In this document: positions 42,392 through 49,374 of the stretch, piece by piece
Layout: the number at the start of each line of letters is the position of its first letter
Numbering within the stretch: the first letter of the stretch is position 1
Assembly: GCF_000424625.1 (NCBI RefSeq)
Contig: NZ_AUKG01000001.1
Coordinates: forward strand, 1,240,001-1,304,000
Reading direction: 5' to 3'
Source of the DNA: Conexibacter woesei Iso977N
GTDB lineage: Bacteria; Actinomycetota; Thermoleophilia; Solirubrobacterales; Solirubrobacteraceae
Length of the DNA: 64,000 nucleotides
Program-made: the position numbers and the translations under genes
Notes under the pieces: model-generated
Database searches by the model: none
The model's input: only the letters and a program-made list of their open reading frames with translations
Told to the model about the DNA's origin: nothing

Positions 42392-43048
42392 TCAGGCGGT
42401 CCGGCTGCGCAGCATCGCCAGCGCGTAGCGCTGGCGCGCGAACACGAACTTCACGATCCGCTCGCGCTCGGCGTCGCTGACGCCCTCCAGCCGCAGCCCG
42501 CGCAGGCCCCACGTGTCGTCGGCGCGCACGACGCGCGCCAGCAGGTCGACGAGGTCGTCCTCGTCGTCGAGCTCGAAGCGCACGCGCAGCTTGTCGCCCT
42601 CGGCCAGCGCGTCGGCGCCCGCGACCAGGACGCCGCCCGCCGACACGTTGCGGGTGTAGCCGTTGAGCCACCCGACCCTGAAGCCGTCGGGGATCATCGC
42701 GACGGGGCGGACGAGGTCGATCCGGGCGGCGTCGCGGCGTTGCGGCTTGGCCCGCGGCGCCAGCGGGACGACCGCCTGGAGGAAGTGCAGCAGGTCGGAA
42801 CGCACCTGCCCGCCGTCGCCCGGGACGGCCAGCAGCGTGCCGTCGATACGCGAGTCCCCGGCCAGCGGGACGATCGTCGCGCGGCGCCGGTGCAGGAAGC
42901 GCGCGGGCACGCCGGAGCGGGTGTCGATGACGGCCAGCTCGGCCGCGCCTTCGACGGTCCGGACGACCACCGCCTCGAGCGTCGCGACGCTCGGGACGAT
43001 CACGCGCACACGTTCATCCTGACCCCTGCGCCGCCCGATCATCTTCAC
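42392..43048 (-). CDS. PilZ-domain cyclic-di-GMP receptor
   Basis: 218 residues from GTG 43048 (ATG 43042 is an alternative). An N-terminal YcgR-like beta domain (about 10-95) precedes a PilZ domain (about 97-205). The c-di-GMP motifs are intact: RRDAARIDLVRP (RxxxR) and YTRNVSAGGVLVAG (NxSxGG). YcgR-type proteins bind cyclic-di-GMP and act on flagellar motors or envelope enzymes. This is the receptor end of the c-di-GMP genes in this window. Divergent from the small basic protein at 43143. Confidence 0.92.
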   Translation of the reverse strand: MKMIGRRRGQDERVRVIVPSVATLEAVVVRTVEGAAELAVIDTRSGVPARFLHRRRATIVPLAGDSRIDGTLLAVPGDGGQVRSDLLHFLQAVVPLAPRAKPQRRDAARIDLVRPVAMIPDGFRVGWLNGYTRNVSAGGVLVAGADALAEGDKLRVRFELDDEDDLVDLLARVVRADDTWGLRGLRLEGVSDAERERIVKFVFARQRYALAMLRSRTA

Positions 43049-43142
43049 AAGGTGATCGACCGCGGGGGCCCGGACTTGAGCACGGATTGCACGCTAGCGA
43101 CCATTGTCACTAACCCCTTCGCGCGGTGGGTATCCTATAGCT

Positions 43143-43376
43143 ATGGCGAAGACGCAGCGAGAGCGGGATCAGGCCGCGCGCGAAGCGAAGCTCGAGCGGA
43201 TCCAGGACCAGGTTTCGACCGGGGATCTGACGATCCGCAAGATGAGCGACGAGGAGCGCGCCAAGTGGGCGAAGCGCCGCGAGGAGAGCGAGGCAACGGC
43301 CAGCCCGGCCGATCGCCGTCGTGCCGCGGCAGCGCAGCGCCGGCGCGCACGTCGCGCAGCGCGTACGACGCCGTAA
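43143..43376 (+). CDS. Small highly charged protein
   Basis: 77 residues from ATG 43143, 6 nt after TATCCT (leaderless style). The sequence is almost all charged helix: MAKTQRERDQAAREAKLERI, then GDLTIRKMSDEERAKWAKRR, ending in an Arg/Ala-rich tail (RRAAAAQRRRARRAARTTP). No family name is known to me. The basic tail could bind nucleic acid or ribosomes. It is followed by a double hairpin at 43396-43432. Confidence 0.65.
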   Translation: MAKTQRERDQAAREAKLERIQDQVSTGDLTIRKMSDEERAKWAKRREESEATASPADRRRAAAAQRRRARRAARTTP

Positions 43377-43395
43377 CGGCGCCGCCGCCGCGGTC

Positions 43396-43432
43396 CGCCC
43401 GCTGACGCGGGCGCGTGTCCGGCAACGGACAC
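43396..43432 (+). terminator. Tandem hairpin terminator
   Basis: CGCCCGC(TGAC)GCGGGCG at 43396-43413 is followed by GTGTCCG(GCAA)CGGACAC at 43415-43432. Both stems are perfect 7-bp repeats, and the second has a stable GNRA-type loop. It lies 20 nt after the small basic gene. Confidence 0.6.
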
Positions 43433-43518
43433 ACCGCGGCGGGATGTGGACTCGCGCCGACGGGTACTCCTGCGACTGGGTCGGGAACCTGGTTGCTCTC
43501 GGGAGGAGAGAACTCGTC

Positions 43519-44373
43519 GTGCTGCCTCGTCGTTCCCTGTTCGCCGCGTGTCTCGCGGCGGCTGTCTTGATCATCAGCGCCTCCGGTGCGGACGCGGCGA
43601 CGCTGCGCGGCCGGATCCTCGGCGAGCCCGCGGTGAGGGGCGCTCACGCCCAGGTGCCGCTGGCGCTGAGCGGTGGCGGCGTCGCGGTGCTGACCGTGCC
43701 CGCGAAGTCCGGGTTCCGGACCGTGACCACCGGCCGCACGAGCGCCGACAAGACGCGCCTCGGCGACCTCGTGAGCGCGCGGGTGCGCTCGCTGGTCCGG
43801 GGGCGCGCGAAGGCGCAGTACCTCAAGATCGTCTCGCGCTCGCAGGCGCCGTCGTTCGCGACGCTGCACGGGCTGCTCGGCGGCGCGCAGACCGGGGCGA
43901 GGGCGGCCAGCGCGGCGGTCGCGTCGATCGCCGCCCAGGAGGCGGCGGGCAACGGGACCGTCACCGACCCGGACGCGCTGCGCAACGCGATGCTGTCGTT
44001 CCGGACGACGCTGAACAACCTCGTCAACGGGCTGCGCGACCAGGCCGACAACATGGACAAGGTACGTGGGAGCGTGCGCGCGTCGAAGACCCTCGTCAGG
44101 CAGCTGGACGACACGGCCGCCGCGGCGCGGACCGCCGCGAGGAAGCTGGACGACGGCGTGACCGGGCTGGACGAGTTCATCAACTCGATCGGCGGGCTGT
44201 CGGCGGACGGATTGCCGATCGGCGGTGTCGGCGAGGTGTCGCAGGTGCTGGCGGCCGCGCTGCAGGTGATCGACGGGCTCGACCCGCAGGACGGGCTCCC
44301 GGGCGCGCCGACGCTCCCGGACCCACTCGGCGGCGTGCAGGTGCCGTCGCTGCCTCCCGTGCTGCCGGGGTGA
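43519..44373 (+). CDS. Exported helical protein
   Basis: 284 residues from GTG 43519, with a strong GGGAGGAGAG site 8 nt upstream. A signal peptide (RRSLFAACLAAAVLIISASG, cleavage near ADA) is followed by a short beta region (LRGRILGEPAVRGAHAQVPL) and a long helical part (about 115-260; NLVNGLRDQADNMDKVRGSV, TLVRQLDDTAAAARTAARKL), ending in a Pro/Gly tail. No cysteine or catalytic motif. Function unknown; probably a cell-surface structural or binding protein. Confidence 0.7.
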   Translation: MLPRRSLFAACLAAAVLIISASGADAATLRGRILGEPAVRGAHAQVPLALSGGGVAVLTVPAKSGFRTVTTGRTSADKTRLGDLVSARVRSLVRGRAKAQYLKIVSRSQAPSFATLHGLLGGAQTGARAASAAVASIAAQEAAGNGTVTDPDALRNAMLSFRTTLNNLVNGLRDQADNMDKVRGSVRASKTLVRQLDDTAAAARTAARKLDDGVTGLDEFINSIGGLSADGLPIGGVGEVSQVLAAALQVIDGLDPQDGLPGAPTLPDPLGGVQVPSLPPVLPG

Positions 44374-44409
44374 TCGCGGCGCGGGCGGCGCGCTAGGGTC
44401 CGGCGCGCC

Positions 44410-45198
44410 ATGAAGCTCGCGACGTTCCTGCTCCCCGGCGCCGAGGCGCCCCTGGCCGGCGAGGTCCGCGGCGACGCGGTCGTCGCGTTCGCCGACGGCA
44501 CGACGGTCCTGGACCGGCTCGCGTCGGGCGACCGCTCGGCGGCCGGCGGCGAGTCCTACACCTTGGCCGGCGTCACGCTGCTGGCGCCGGTCCCGGTGCC
44601 GCGCGCGATCTTCGGCGTCGGGCTGAACTACGCCGCCCACGCGGCCGAGACCGGCGCGACGCCGCCCGAGGCGCCGATGATCTTCATGAAGCTGCCGTCG
44701 TCGGCCGCCGCGCCGAACGGCACGGTCGCGATCCCGGCCGCCGCGATGGCGCGGCTGGACTACGAGGGCGAGCTGGCCGTCATGATCGGCGCGGGCGGCG
44801 AGGTCGCGGGCTACGCGGTCGCCGACGACCTCTCGGCACGGCACCTGCAGAAGCGCGAGAAGCAGTGGACGCGCGCGAAGGGCTTCGACAACTCGGCGCC
44901 GTACGGGCCGTGGATCACGACCGCCGACGAGATCGCCGATCCCGAGGCGCTGCGGCTGCAGACGTGGGTCAACGGCGAGCTGCGCCAGGACTCGTCGACG
45001 AGCGATCTGATCTTCGGGATCGAGGCGGTCGTCGCGTTCCTGCGCGAGACGTGCACGCTGGCGCCGGGCGACCTGATCCTGACCGGGACGCCGTCCGGCG
45101 TCGGTCAGGCGATGGATCCGCCGCGCTTCCTCGCGTCCGGGGACCGCGTCCGGATCGCGATCGAGGCGCTGGGCGAGATCGAGCACACGATCGCGTAG
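44410..45198 (+). CDS. Fumarylacetoacetate hydrolase family enzyme
   Basis: 262 residues, typical FAH-family size. IFGVGLNYAAHAAETGATPP, MIFMKLPSSAAAPNGTVAIP, DYEGELAVMIGAGG (metal Glu/Asp ligands), AKGFDNSAPYGPWITTADEI and LTGTPSGVGQAMDPPRFL are the family landmarks; the divalent metal site is complete. Members hydrolyse acylpyruvates or decarboxylate/isomerise oxo-diacids in aromatic catabolism, so the exact reaction is open. ATG 44410 is 10 nt after TAGGGT. Two hairpins follow the stop. Confidence 0.92.
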   Translation: MKLATFLLPGAEAPLAGEVRGDAVVAFADGTTVLDRLASGDRSAAGGESYTLAGVTLLAPVPVPRAIFGVGLNYAAHAAETGATPPEAPMIFMKLPSSAAAPNGTVAIPAAAMARLDYEGELAVMIGAGGEVAGYAVADDLSARHLQKREKQWTRAKGFDNSAPYGPWITTADEIADPEALRLQTWVNGELRQDSSTSDLIFGIEAVVAFLRETCTLAPGDLILTGTPSGVGQAMDPPRFLASGDRVRIAIEALGEIEHTIA

Positions 45199-45204
45199 CG
45201 TCGT

Positions 45205-45253
45205 CGCGCGGCGGGTCGCCGCGCGGACGGTGGGCGTCCAGTTCGTCTGGACG
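45205..45253 (+). terminator. Tandem hairpin terminator
   Basis: CGCGCGGCG(GGT)CGCCGCGCG at 45205-45225 and CGTCCAG(TTCGT)CTGGACG at 45235-45253 are two perfect stems just after the FAH-family stop; the second is followed by AATCTCCTC. Confidence 0.65.
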
Positions 45254-45338
45254 AATCTCCTCATCGCTCAAGCGTCTCCGCGCCAGCTCCGATGACGGGG
45301 CGGTTACGCCGCGGGGGCGTGTGACAAACTGGCGCGCG

Positions 45339-46343
45339 ATGTCTCGCGCCCCACTCGCCGCCCTGTCCCTGGCGACGGCCTCGCTGGCCGCTGCCCTCGT
45401 CGTCGCCGGCCCGGCTTCCGCCGCCACGAACCCGTGGCTGGAGAGGAGCCGGCCGCTGAACATCGCCCATCAGGGCGGGGAGGACGAGTTCCCGTCGAAC
45501 ACGATGTACGCGTTCCGGTCCTCGCTGAAGGCGGGCGCCGACATGCTGGAGCTCGACGTCGGGGTCACGAAGGACGACCAGGTCGTGGTCATGCACGACA
45601 CGACGCTGGACCGGACGACCAGCGGCAGCGGGACGATCGCGTCGCACACGCTGGCGCAGGTCGAGAAGCTCGACGGCGCGTACTGGTTCCACGCGTCGAC
45701 CGACAACGCGTACGAGCACGGTCGCTCGAGCAAGTCCTACACCTTCCGCGGTGTCGCGACGGGCAGGAAGCGCGCGCCGAAGGGCTACAGCGCGGCGGAC
45801 TTCCGGGTCCCGACGCTGAAGCAGGTCCTGAAGGCGTTCCCGCACACCCCGATCAACATCGAGATCAAGGGGCGGACGAAGGCCGAGGACCCGAGCGAGT
45901 ACCTCAAGAACGCGGACGTGCTCGGCGCGTTGTTGAAGCACAACGCGCGCAAGGACATCGTGGTGGTGTCGTTCCAGCAGCCGGCGGTCGACCGCTTCCA
46001 CACGATCGCGCCGCAGGTGCCGCTGGCGCCGGGGATCGGCGGGAGCGCCGACTTCCTGCTCGGCAGCAAGTCGCCGGGAGCGGGCGTCGTCGCGTTCCAG
46101 CTGCCGATCACGTACGAGCTCAACGGGCAGACGCTGAACGTCACGACGCCCGACAACGTCGCCCGCGCGCACAGGGGCGGCTACGCGTGGCACACGTGGC
46201 TGAGCGACGACGGCGAGGGCGTCCCGACGTGGACGAGGCTCATCGACGACTGCGTGGACGGCGTCATGACGGCCGAGCCGGTGAAGTTCGAGGCGCTGCT
46301 GAGGAAGCACGCGCGGCCGACGAGCTGCGCGGCGCAGTACTAG
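45339..46343 (+). CDS. Secreted glycerophosphodiester phosphodiesterase
   Basis: 334 residues. Signal peptide about 1-29 (LATASLAAALVVAGPASA). The GDPD TIM barrel begins LNIAHQGGEDEFPSNTMYAF, with metal/catalytic Glu and Asp in DMLELDVGVTKDD and His in VVVMHDTTLDRTT; a further Glu is in NIEIKGRTKA. The usual HRG is HQG, as in a subset of actinobacterial enzymes. It cleaves glycerophosphodiesters from lipids to glycerol-3-phosphate and an alcohol outside the cell; free glycerol or G3P could then be used by the glp operon at 21405-25620. A stem-loop/operator follows at 46359-46384. Confidence 0.93.
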   Translation: MSRAPLAALSLATASLAAALVVAGPASAATNPWLERSRPLNIAHQGGEDEFPSNTMYAFRSSLKAGADMLELDVGVTKDDQVVVMHDTTLDRTTSGSGTIASHTLAQVEKLDGAYWFHASTDNAYEHGRSSKSYTFRGVATGRKRAPKGYSAADFRVPTLKQVLKAFPHTPINIEIKGRTKAEDPSEYLKNADVLGALLKHNARKDIVVVSFQQPAVDRFHTIAPQVPLAPGIGGSADFLLGSKSPGAGVVAFQLPITYELNGQTLNVTTPDNVARAHRGGYAWHTWLSDDGEGVPTWTRLIDDCVDGVMTAEPVKFEALLRKHARPTSCAAQY

Positions 46344-46358
46344 CGCCGGCGTCGCGCT

Positions 46359-46384
46359 GACGCTTCGGCCGCCGCCGAAGCGTC
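46359..46384. promoter_or_regulatory. 11-bp palindrome: terminator and/or operator of ArsR-type gene
   Basis: GACGCTTCGGC(CGCC)GCCGAAGCGTC is perfect. It lies 16 nt after the phosphodiesterase stop, so it can terminate that transcript. It also lies where the -35 of the next gene would be (TAGCCT at 46392-46397, ATG at 46404), so it may be bound by that regulator. Confidence 0.6.
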
Positions 46385-46403
46385 GGCGTCCTAGCCTGGC
46401 GGC

Positions 46404-47108
46404 ATGGACGTCGATCTTGCCTCTGTCGCAGCGCTGATCGCCGACCCGTCGCGGGCGGCGATGCTCGACGCGCTGCTCAACGGCGGGCGCCACAGCGCCC
46501 GCGAGCTGGCGGTCGCGGCGGGGATCGCGCCGTCGACCGCGACCGAGCACCTGCATCGCCTGGAGCAGGGCGGGCTGGTCGTGACCGAGCGCGTCGGGCG
46601 CCGCCGGGAGGTCCGGCTGGCGGGTCCCGACGTCGGCCGCGCGCTGGAGTCGCTGGCCGCGCTGGCGCCGGTCAGGAGGCCGGTCGGCCTGCGCGAGTGG
46701 AACCACGGCGAGGCGCTGCGGGCCGCGCGCTCGTGCTACGACCACCTCGCCGGGCAGGCGGGCGTCGCGCTGGCCGACGGGTTGACGAACGAGGGCATCC
46801 TGACCCTCGGCGACGGCGCCTTTGGGCTGACAGATGACGGACACGCGCGTCTGTCCGCCTTCGGCCTCGACATCGACGCGATCCTCGGCGCCCGCCGCGC
46901 CACGGCCCGCGCCTGCGTCGACTGGTCCGAGCGTCGTCCCCACATCGGCGGCGCGCTCGGGGCAGCCCTGCTCTCCGAGCTCCTCCACCGCAACTGGCTC
47001 CAACCCGCCCCCGTCCGCACCGGCGCCAAATCCACCCGCGGCCGCGTCCTACGCATCACACCCGCCGGCCACACCGGCCTCCACACCCACCTCGGCGTCG
47101 CCCTCTAG
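46404..47108 (+). CDS. ArsR-type winged-helix regulator
   Basis: 234 residues from ATG 46404, 6 nt after TAGCCT. The N-terminal winged helix is complete: LIADPSRAAMLDALLNGGRH, SARELAVAAGIAPSTATEHL and HRLEQGGLVVTERVGRRREV. The C-terminal 140 residues include ARSCYDHLAGQAGVALADGL and WSERRPHIGGALGAALLSEL, a pattern I recall from a group of ArsR proteins with a large C-terminal domain holding a conserved Cys-Tyr-Asp-His. A ligand or metal is plausible but unidentified. It ends in CTAG shared with the convergent ATPase. Confidence 0.85.
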   Translation: MDVDLASVAALIADPSRAAMLDALLNGGRHSARELAVAAGIAPSTATEHLHRLEQGGLVVTERVGRRREVRLAGPDVGRALESLAALAPVRRPVGLREWNHGEALRAARSCYDHLAGQAGVALADGLTNEGILTLGDGAFGLTDDGHARLSAFGLDIDAILGARRATARACVDWSERRPHIGGALGAALLSELLHRNWLQPAPVRTGAKSTRGRVLRITPAGHTGLHTHLGVAL

Positions 47109-48394
47109 GGCCCGAGCAACCCCAACGGCACGACGGCAACCCCGTCCTGCCGCCGGTACGCCTCGGGCCCCGTCGTGAGGACGACCTTGTCCAGCACCCG
47201 CTCCCGGCCGAGCTTCTCCTCCAGCCAGTTCAGGTGCCGCACGTCCCTGTCCTCAGCAACCCGCGTCAGCTTCACCTCGATGGCGAGGACGCGCCGGTCG
47301 TCGCGCTCGACGATGAGATCGATCTCCTGGCGCCCGGCCGCCGTGCGCAGGTGCCAGACGTTCGCCTCGGCCAGGTCGGCATAGGCACGCACAGACTGCG
47401 TCGCCAGCGCCTCGAACAGCGCGCCGAGCAGGGGGCCGTCGCGCGGGATCGACGGGCCGGCGTCGTCGCCCGCCAGCAGTCCCGCCCGCCCGACCCGGAG
47501 CAGCCGCGCGGCCAGCGCCGGATCGGCGAGCAGGTGCTTCGGCGCCTGGCGCAGCTGGCGCAACGGGTTGTTGGTGGGGATCCAGGCGTCGAGGTCATCG
47601 AGCACCCAGATCTTGGTGAGCGCGTCCCGGTAGGACTGCGCGGTCTCCTTGGCGGGCTTGTCGTCCTCGCCCGCGCTTGCGGCGTCCCGGATCTTCTCGA
47701 AGCTCGTCGTCGTCGCGGTGGCGGCGGCATAGGCGGTCATCCAGCGCCTCAGCGCAGCGGGATTGCGGATCGTCAGGCCCGCGTCGTCGGGGATGTCGCG
47801 GTCGACGATCCGCTGCAGGTAGCTGTCGAGCTGCACCTTCCGCACGCGTTCGCCGAGCGCCCGGATGCCGGGCAGGCCCGAGGCGACGATCTCGTCGGCG
47901 TAGTCGCTCACCGTGAGCTCGGTCCGGCCGCGGATGTCCGGGTGATCGCCGCTCAGCAGCGACCGGAGGCCGACCGTGGGCTCGCCGAGTCCGCGCTCGG
48001 CGAGGCTCAGCGGGCGCATCCGCAGGGACACGATCCGCCCGGCGCCGGAGTGCGCCGGCGGCGGGTTGGGGACGGCGGAGCCGGTCAGCAGGAAGCTGCC
48101 GGGCGGCGCGCCGTCGTCGACCGCGCGCCGCACGAGGTCCCAGGTGAACGGCAGGCGTTGCCACTCGTCGATGAGGATCGGGCGCTCGCCCTCGAGCAAT
48201 CGCGCGGGGTCCGACTGCGCGATCGCGAGCTCGAGCGGGTTGTCGAGCGCGCGGATGGTCCGAGCACGCTGCTCGGCCGTGCGGGTCTTGCCGACGCCCT
48301 TCGGCCCTTCGATGGCGATCGCAGGAAGGCCGGCGAGCAGCTCGTCGAGCACGCCGTCCAGGATGCGACGCTGGTAGTCGGACGGCGGGGACAC
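47105..48394 (-). CDS. AAA ATPase with DUF4143 domain
   Basis: 429 residues from GTG 48394, 6 nt after TAGAGT. Walker A is AIEGPKGVGKTRTAEQRA (about 28-45), Walker B ILIDEWQRLP, sensor GSFLLTGSA; the DUF4143 part (about 195-425) includes SYLQRIVDRDIPDDAGLTIR and ends in GRQEIDLIVERDDRRVLAIE followed by VKLT, which is a PD-(D/E)xK nuclease-like core (E-x-D...E-x-K). These ATPases are common, patchily distributed and of unknown role, sometimes considered defence- or toxin-linked. Three 23-bp repeats cover its promoter. Confidence 0.9.
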   Translation of the reverse strand: MSPPSDYQRRILDGVLDELLAGLPAIAIEGPKGVGKTRTAEQRARTIRALDNPLELAIAQSDPARLLEGERPILIDEWQRLPFTWDLVRRAVDDGAPPGSFLLTGSAVPNPPPAHSGAGRIVSLRMRPLSLAERGLGEPTVGLRSLLSGDHPDIRGRTELTVSDYADEIVASGLPGIRALGERVRKVQLDSYLQRIVDRDIPDDAGLTIRNPAALRRWMTAYAAATATTTSFEKIRDAASAGEDDKPAKETAQSYRDALTKIWVLDDLDAWIPTNNPLRQLRQAPKHLLADPALAARLLRVGRAGLLAGDDAGPSIPRDGPLLGALFEALATQSVRAYADLAEANVWHLRTAAGRQEIDLIVERDDRRVLAIEVKLTRVAEDRDVRHLNWLEEKLGRERVLDKVVLTTGPEAYRRQDGVAVVPLGLLGP

Positions 48395-48406
48395 CGTCCA
48401 ACTCTA

Positions 48407-48475
48407 CCATTTGTGGTGTGTGAAATCTGCCGTTTGTGCAGAGTGAGCTCGACCGTTTGTGCAGGTCGAGCTCTG
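48407..48475. repeat. Three 23-bp tandem repeats at the AAA ATPase promoter
   Basis: CCATTTGTGGTG (48407), CCGTTTGTGCAG (48430) and CCGTTTGTGCAG (48453) begin three consecutive 23-nt units whose second halves share a GA-rich pattern (TGAAATC, TGAGCTC, CGAGCTC). The period is exact. The array ends 13 nt upstream of the GTG start, next to TAGAGT. Iterated binding sites for a regulator are the likely role. The array is too short, and the units too contiguous, for CRISPR. Confidence 0.75.
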
Positions 48476-48507
48476 CAACTTCGACAGGCGCCGTGCGCCG
48501 CCCGGAG

Positions 48508-49089
48508 CTAGTGGTGCTCGATGACGCGGTCGATGAGGCCGTATTCGACGGCTTCGTCGGGCTTGAAGAAGCGGTCGCGCTCCATGTCGGAGTGGACCTT
48601 CTCTTCGGGCTGGCCGGTGTGCTTGGCGTAGATCTCGTCGACGCGCCTGCGGGTCTTGATGATCTCGTTGGCGTGGATCTCGATGTCCGAGGACTGGCCC
48701 TCGAACCCGCTGGAGGGCTGGTGGATCAGGATCCGGGAGTTCGGCAGCGAGAAGCGCTTGCCGTGGGCGCCGCCCATCAGCAGCAGCGAACCCATGGACA
48801 TCGCGATCCCGACGCACATCGTCGACACGTCGGGCTTGATGAAGTTCATCGTGTCGTAGATCGCCAGGCCGGCGTAGATGCTGCCGCCGGGCGAGTTGAT
48901 GTAGATCGAGATGTCCTTGTCGGGGTCGGCGCTCTCCAGATGCAAGAGCTGCGCGACCACGAGGTTCGCGACCTGGTCGTCGATCGCGCTCCCCAGGAAG
49001 ATGATCCGCTCGTTGAGCAGGCGGGAGTAGATGTCGTACTCGCGCTCGCCGCGCGCGGTGCGCTCGATCACCATCGGGACCATGGGCAT
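48508..49089 (-). CDS. clpP: ATP-dependent Clp protease proteolytic subunit
   Basis: 193 residues from ATG 49089, 7 nt after [44 protein letters not shown], catalytic Ser98 in [15 protein letters not shown], His123 in [14 protein letters not shown], and Asp in the SDMERDRFF helix. It forms tetradecameric rings that degrade proteins fed by ClpX/ClpC. ClpX is not adjacent, so this is a solitary clpP, perhaps one of several paralogues as is usual in actinobacteria. No propeptide is evident beyond the first 10 residues. Confidence 0.97.
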   Translation of the reverse strand: MPMVPMVIERTARGEREYDIYSRLLNERIIFLGSAIDDQVANLVVAQLLHLESADPDKDISIYINSPGGSIYAGLAIYDTMNFIKPDVSTMCVGIAMSMGSLLLMGGAHGKRFSLPNSRILIHQPSSGFEGQSSDIEIHANEIIKTRRRVDEIYAKHTGQPEEKVHSDMERDRFFKPDEAVEYGLIDRVIEHH

Positions 49090-49162
49090 GCCGATCACCC
49101 TAGCGGGCGCGGCCCATCGGACCCCGCGGGACCACCGTTCATCACGACCGTACGCCCACGGT

Positions 49163-49174
49163 GAACGCCGTTCC
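49163..49174. promoter_or_regulatory. GAACGCCGTTCC palindrome, copy 1
   Basis: The 12-nt palindromic sequence is identical to 56552-56563. It lies between divergent clpP and the large ATPase gene. Candidate regulator site; support is only sequence identity and position. Confidence 0.35.
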
Positions 49175-49374
49175 ACGACACGTCACGCCCAGGCAGCGTA
49201 GGACGACAGAAACAACGCGGCAGAACGGGGCGCGGCGGGGATGACGCGCTCCGGGTCGGTTCAGGGACGGACCCTGGGATCTACGCCTCCTCCGGAGATT
49301 CCACGCCGCGTCTCCTCCATTTCCCCCGGCTCCGTCATGATGCTGGCCCGGAAGGCCTTCCCGGAGTCGGGGGG

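Noticed and set aside
38337-42428. Open frame of more than 1300 codons on the plus strand
   Set aside because: It is antisense to the DUF2339 and Tim44-like genes and crosses the real TetR gene; its translation is low-complexity Arg/Gly/Asp. Long antisense frames are expected at this GC content.
48407-48475. CRISPR array
   Set aside because: Only three contiguous 23-nt units with no spacers and no cas genes; better explained as iterated binding sites.
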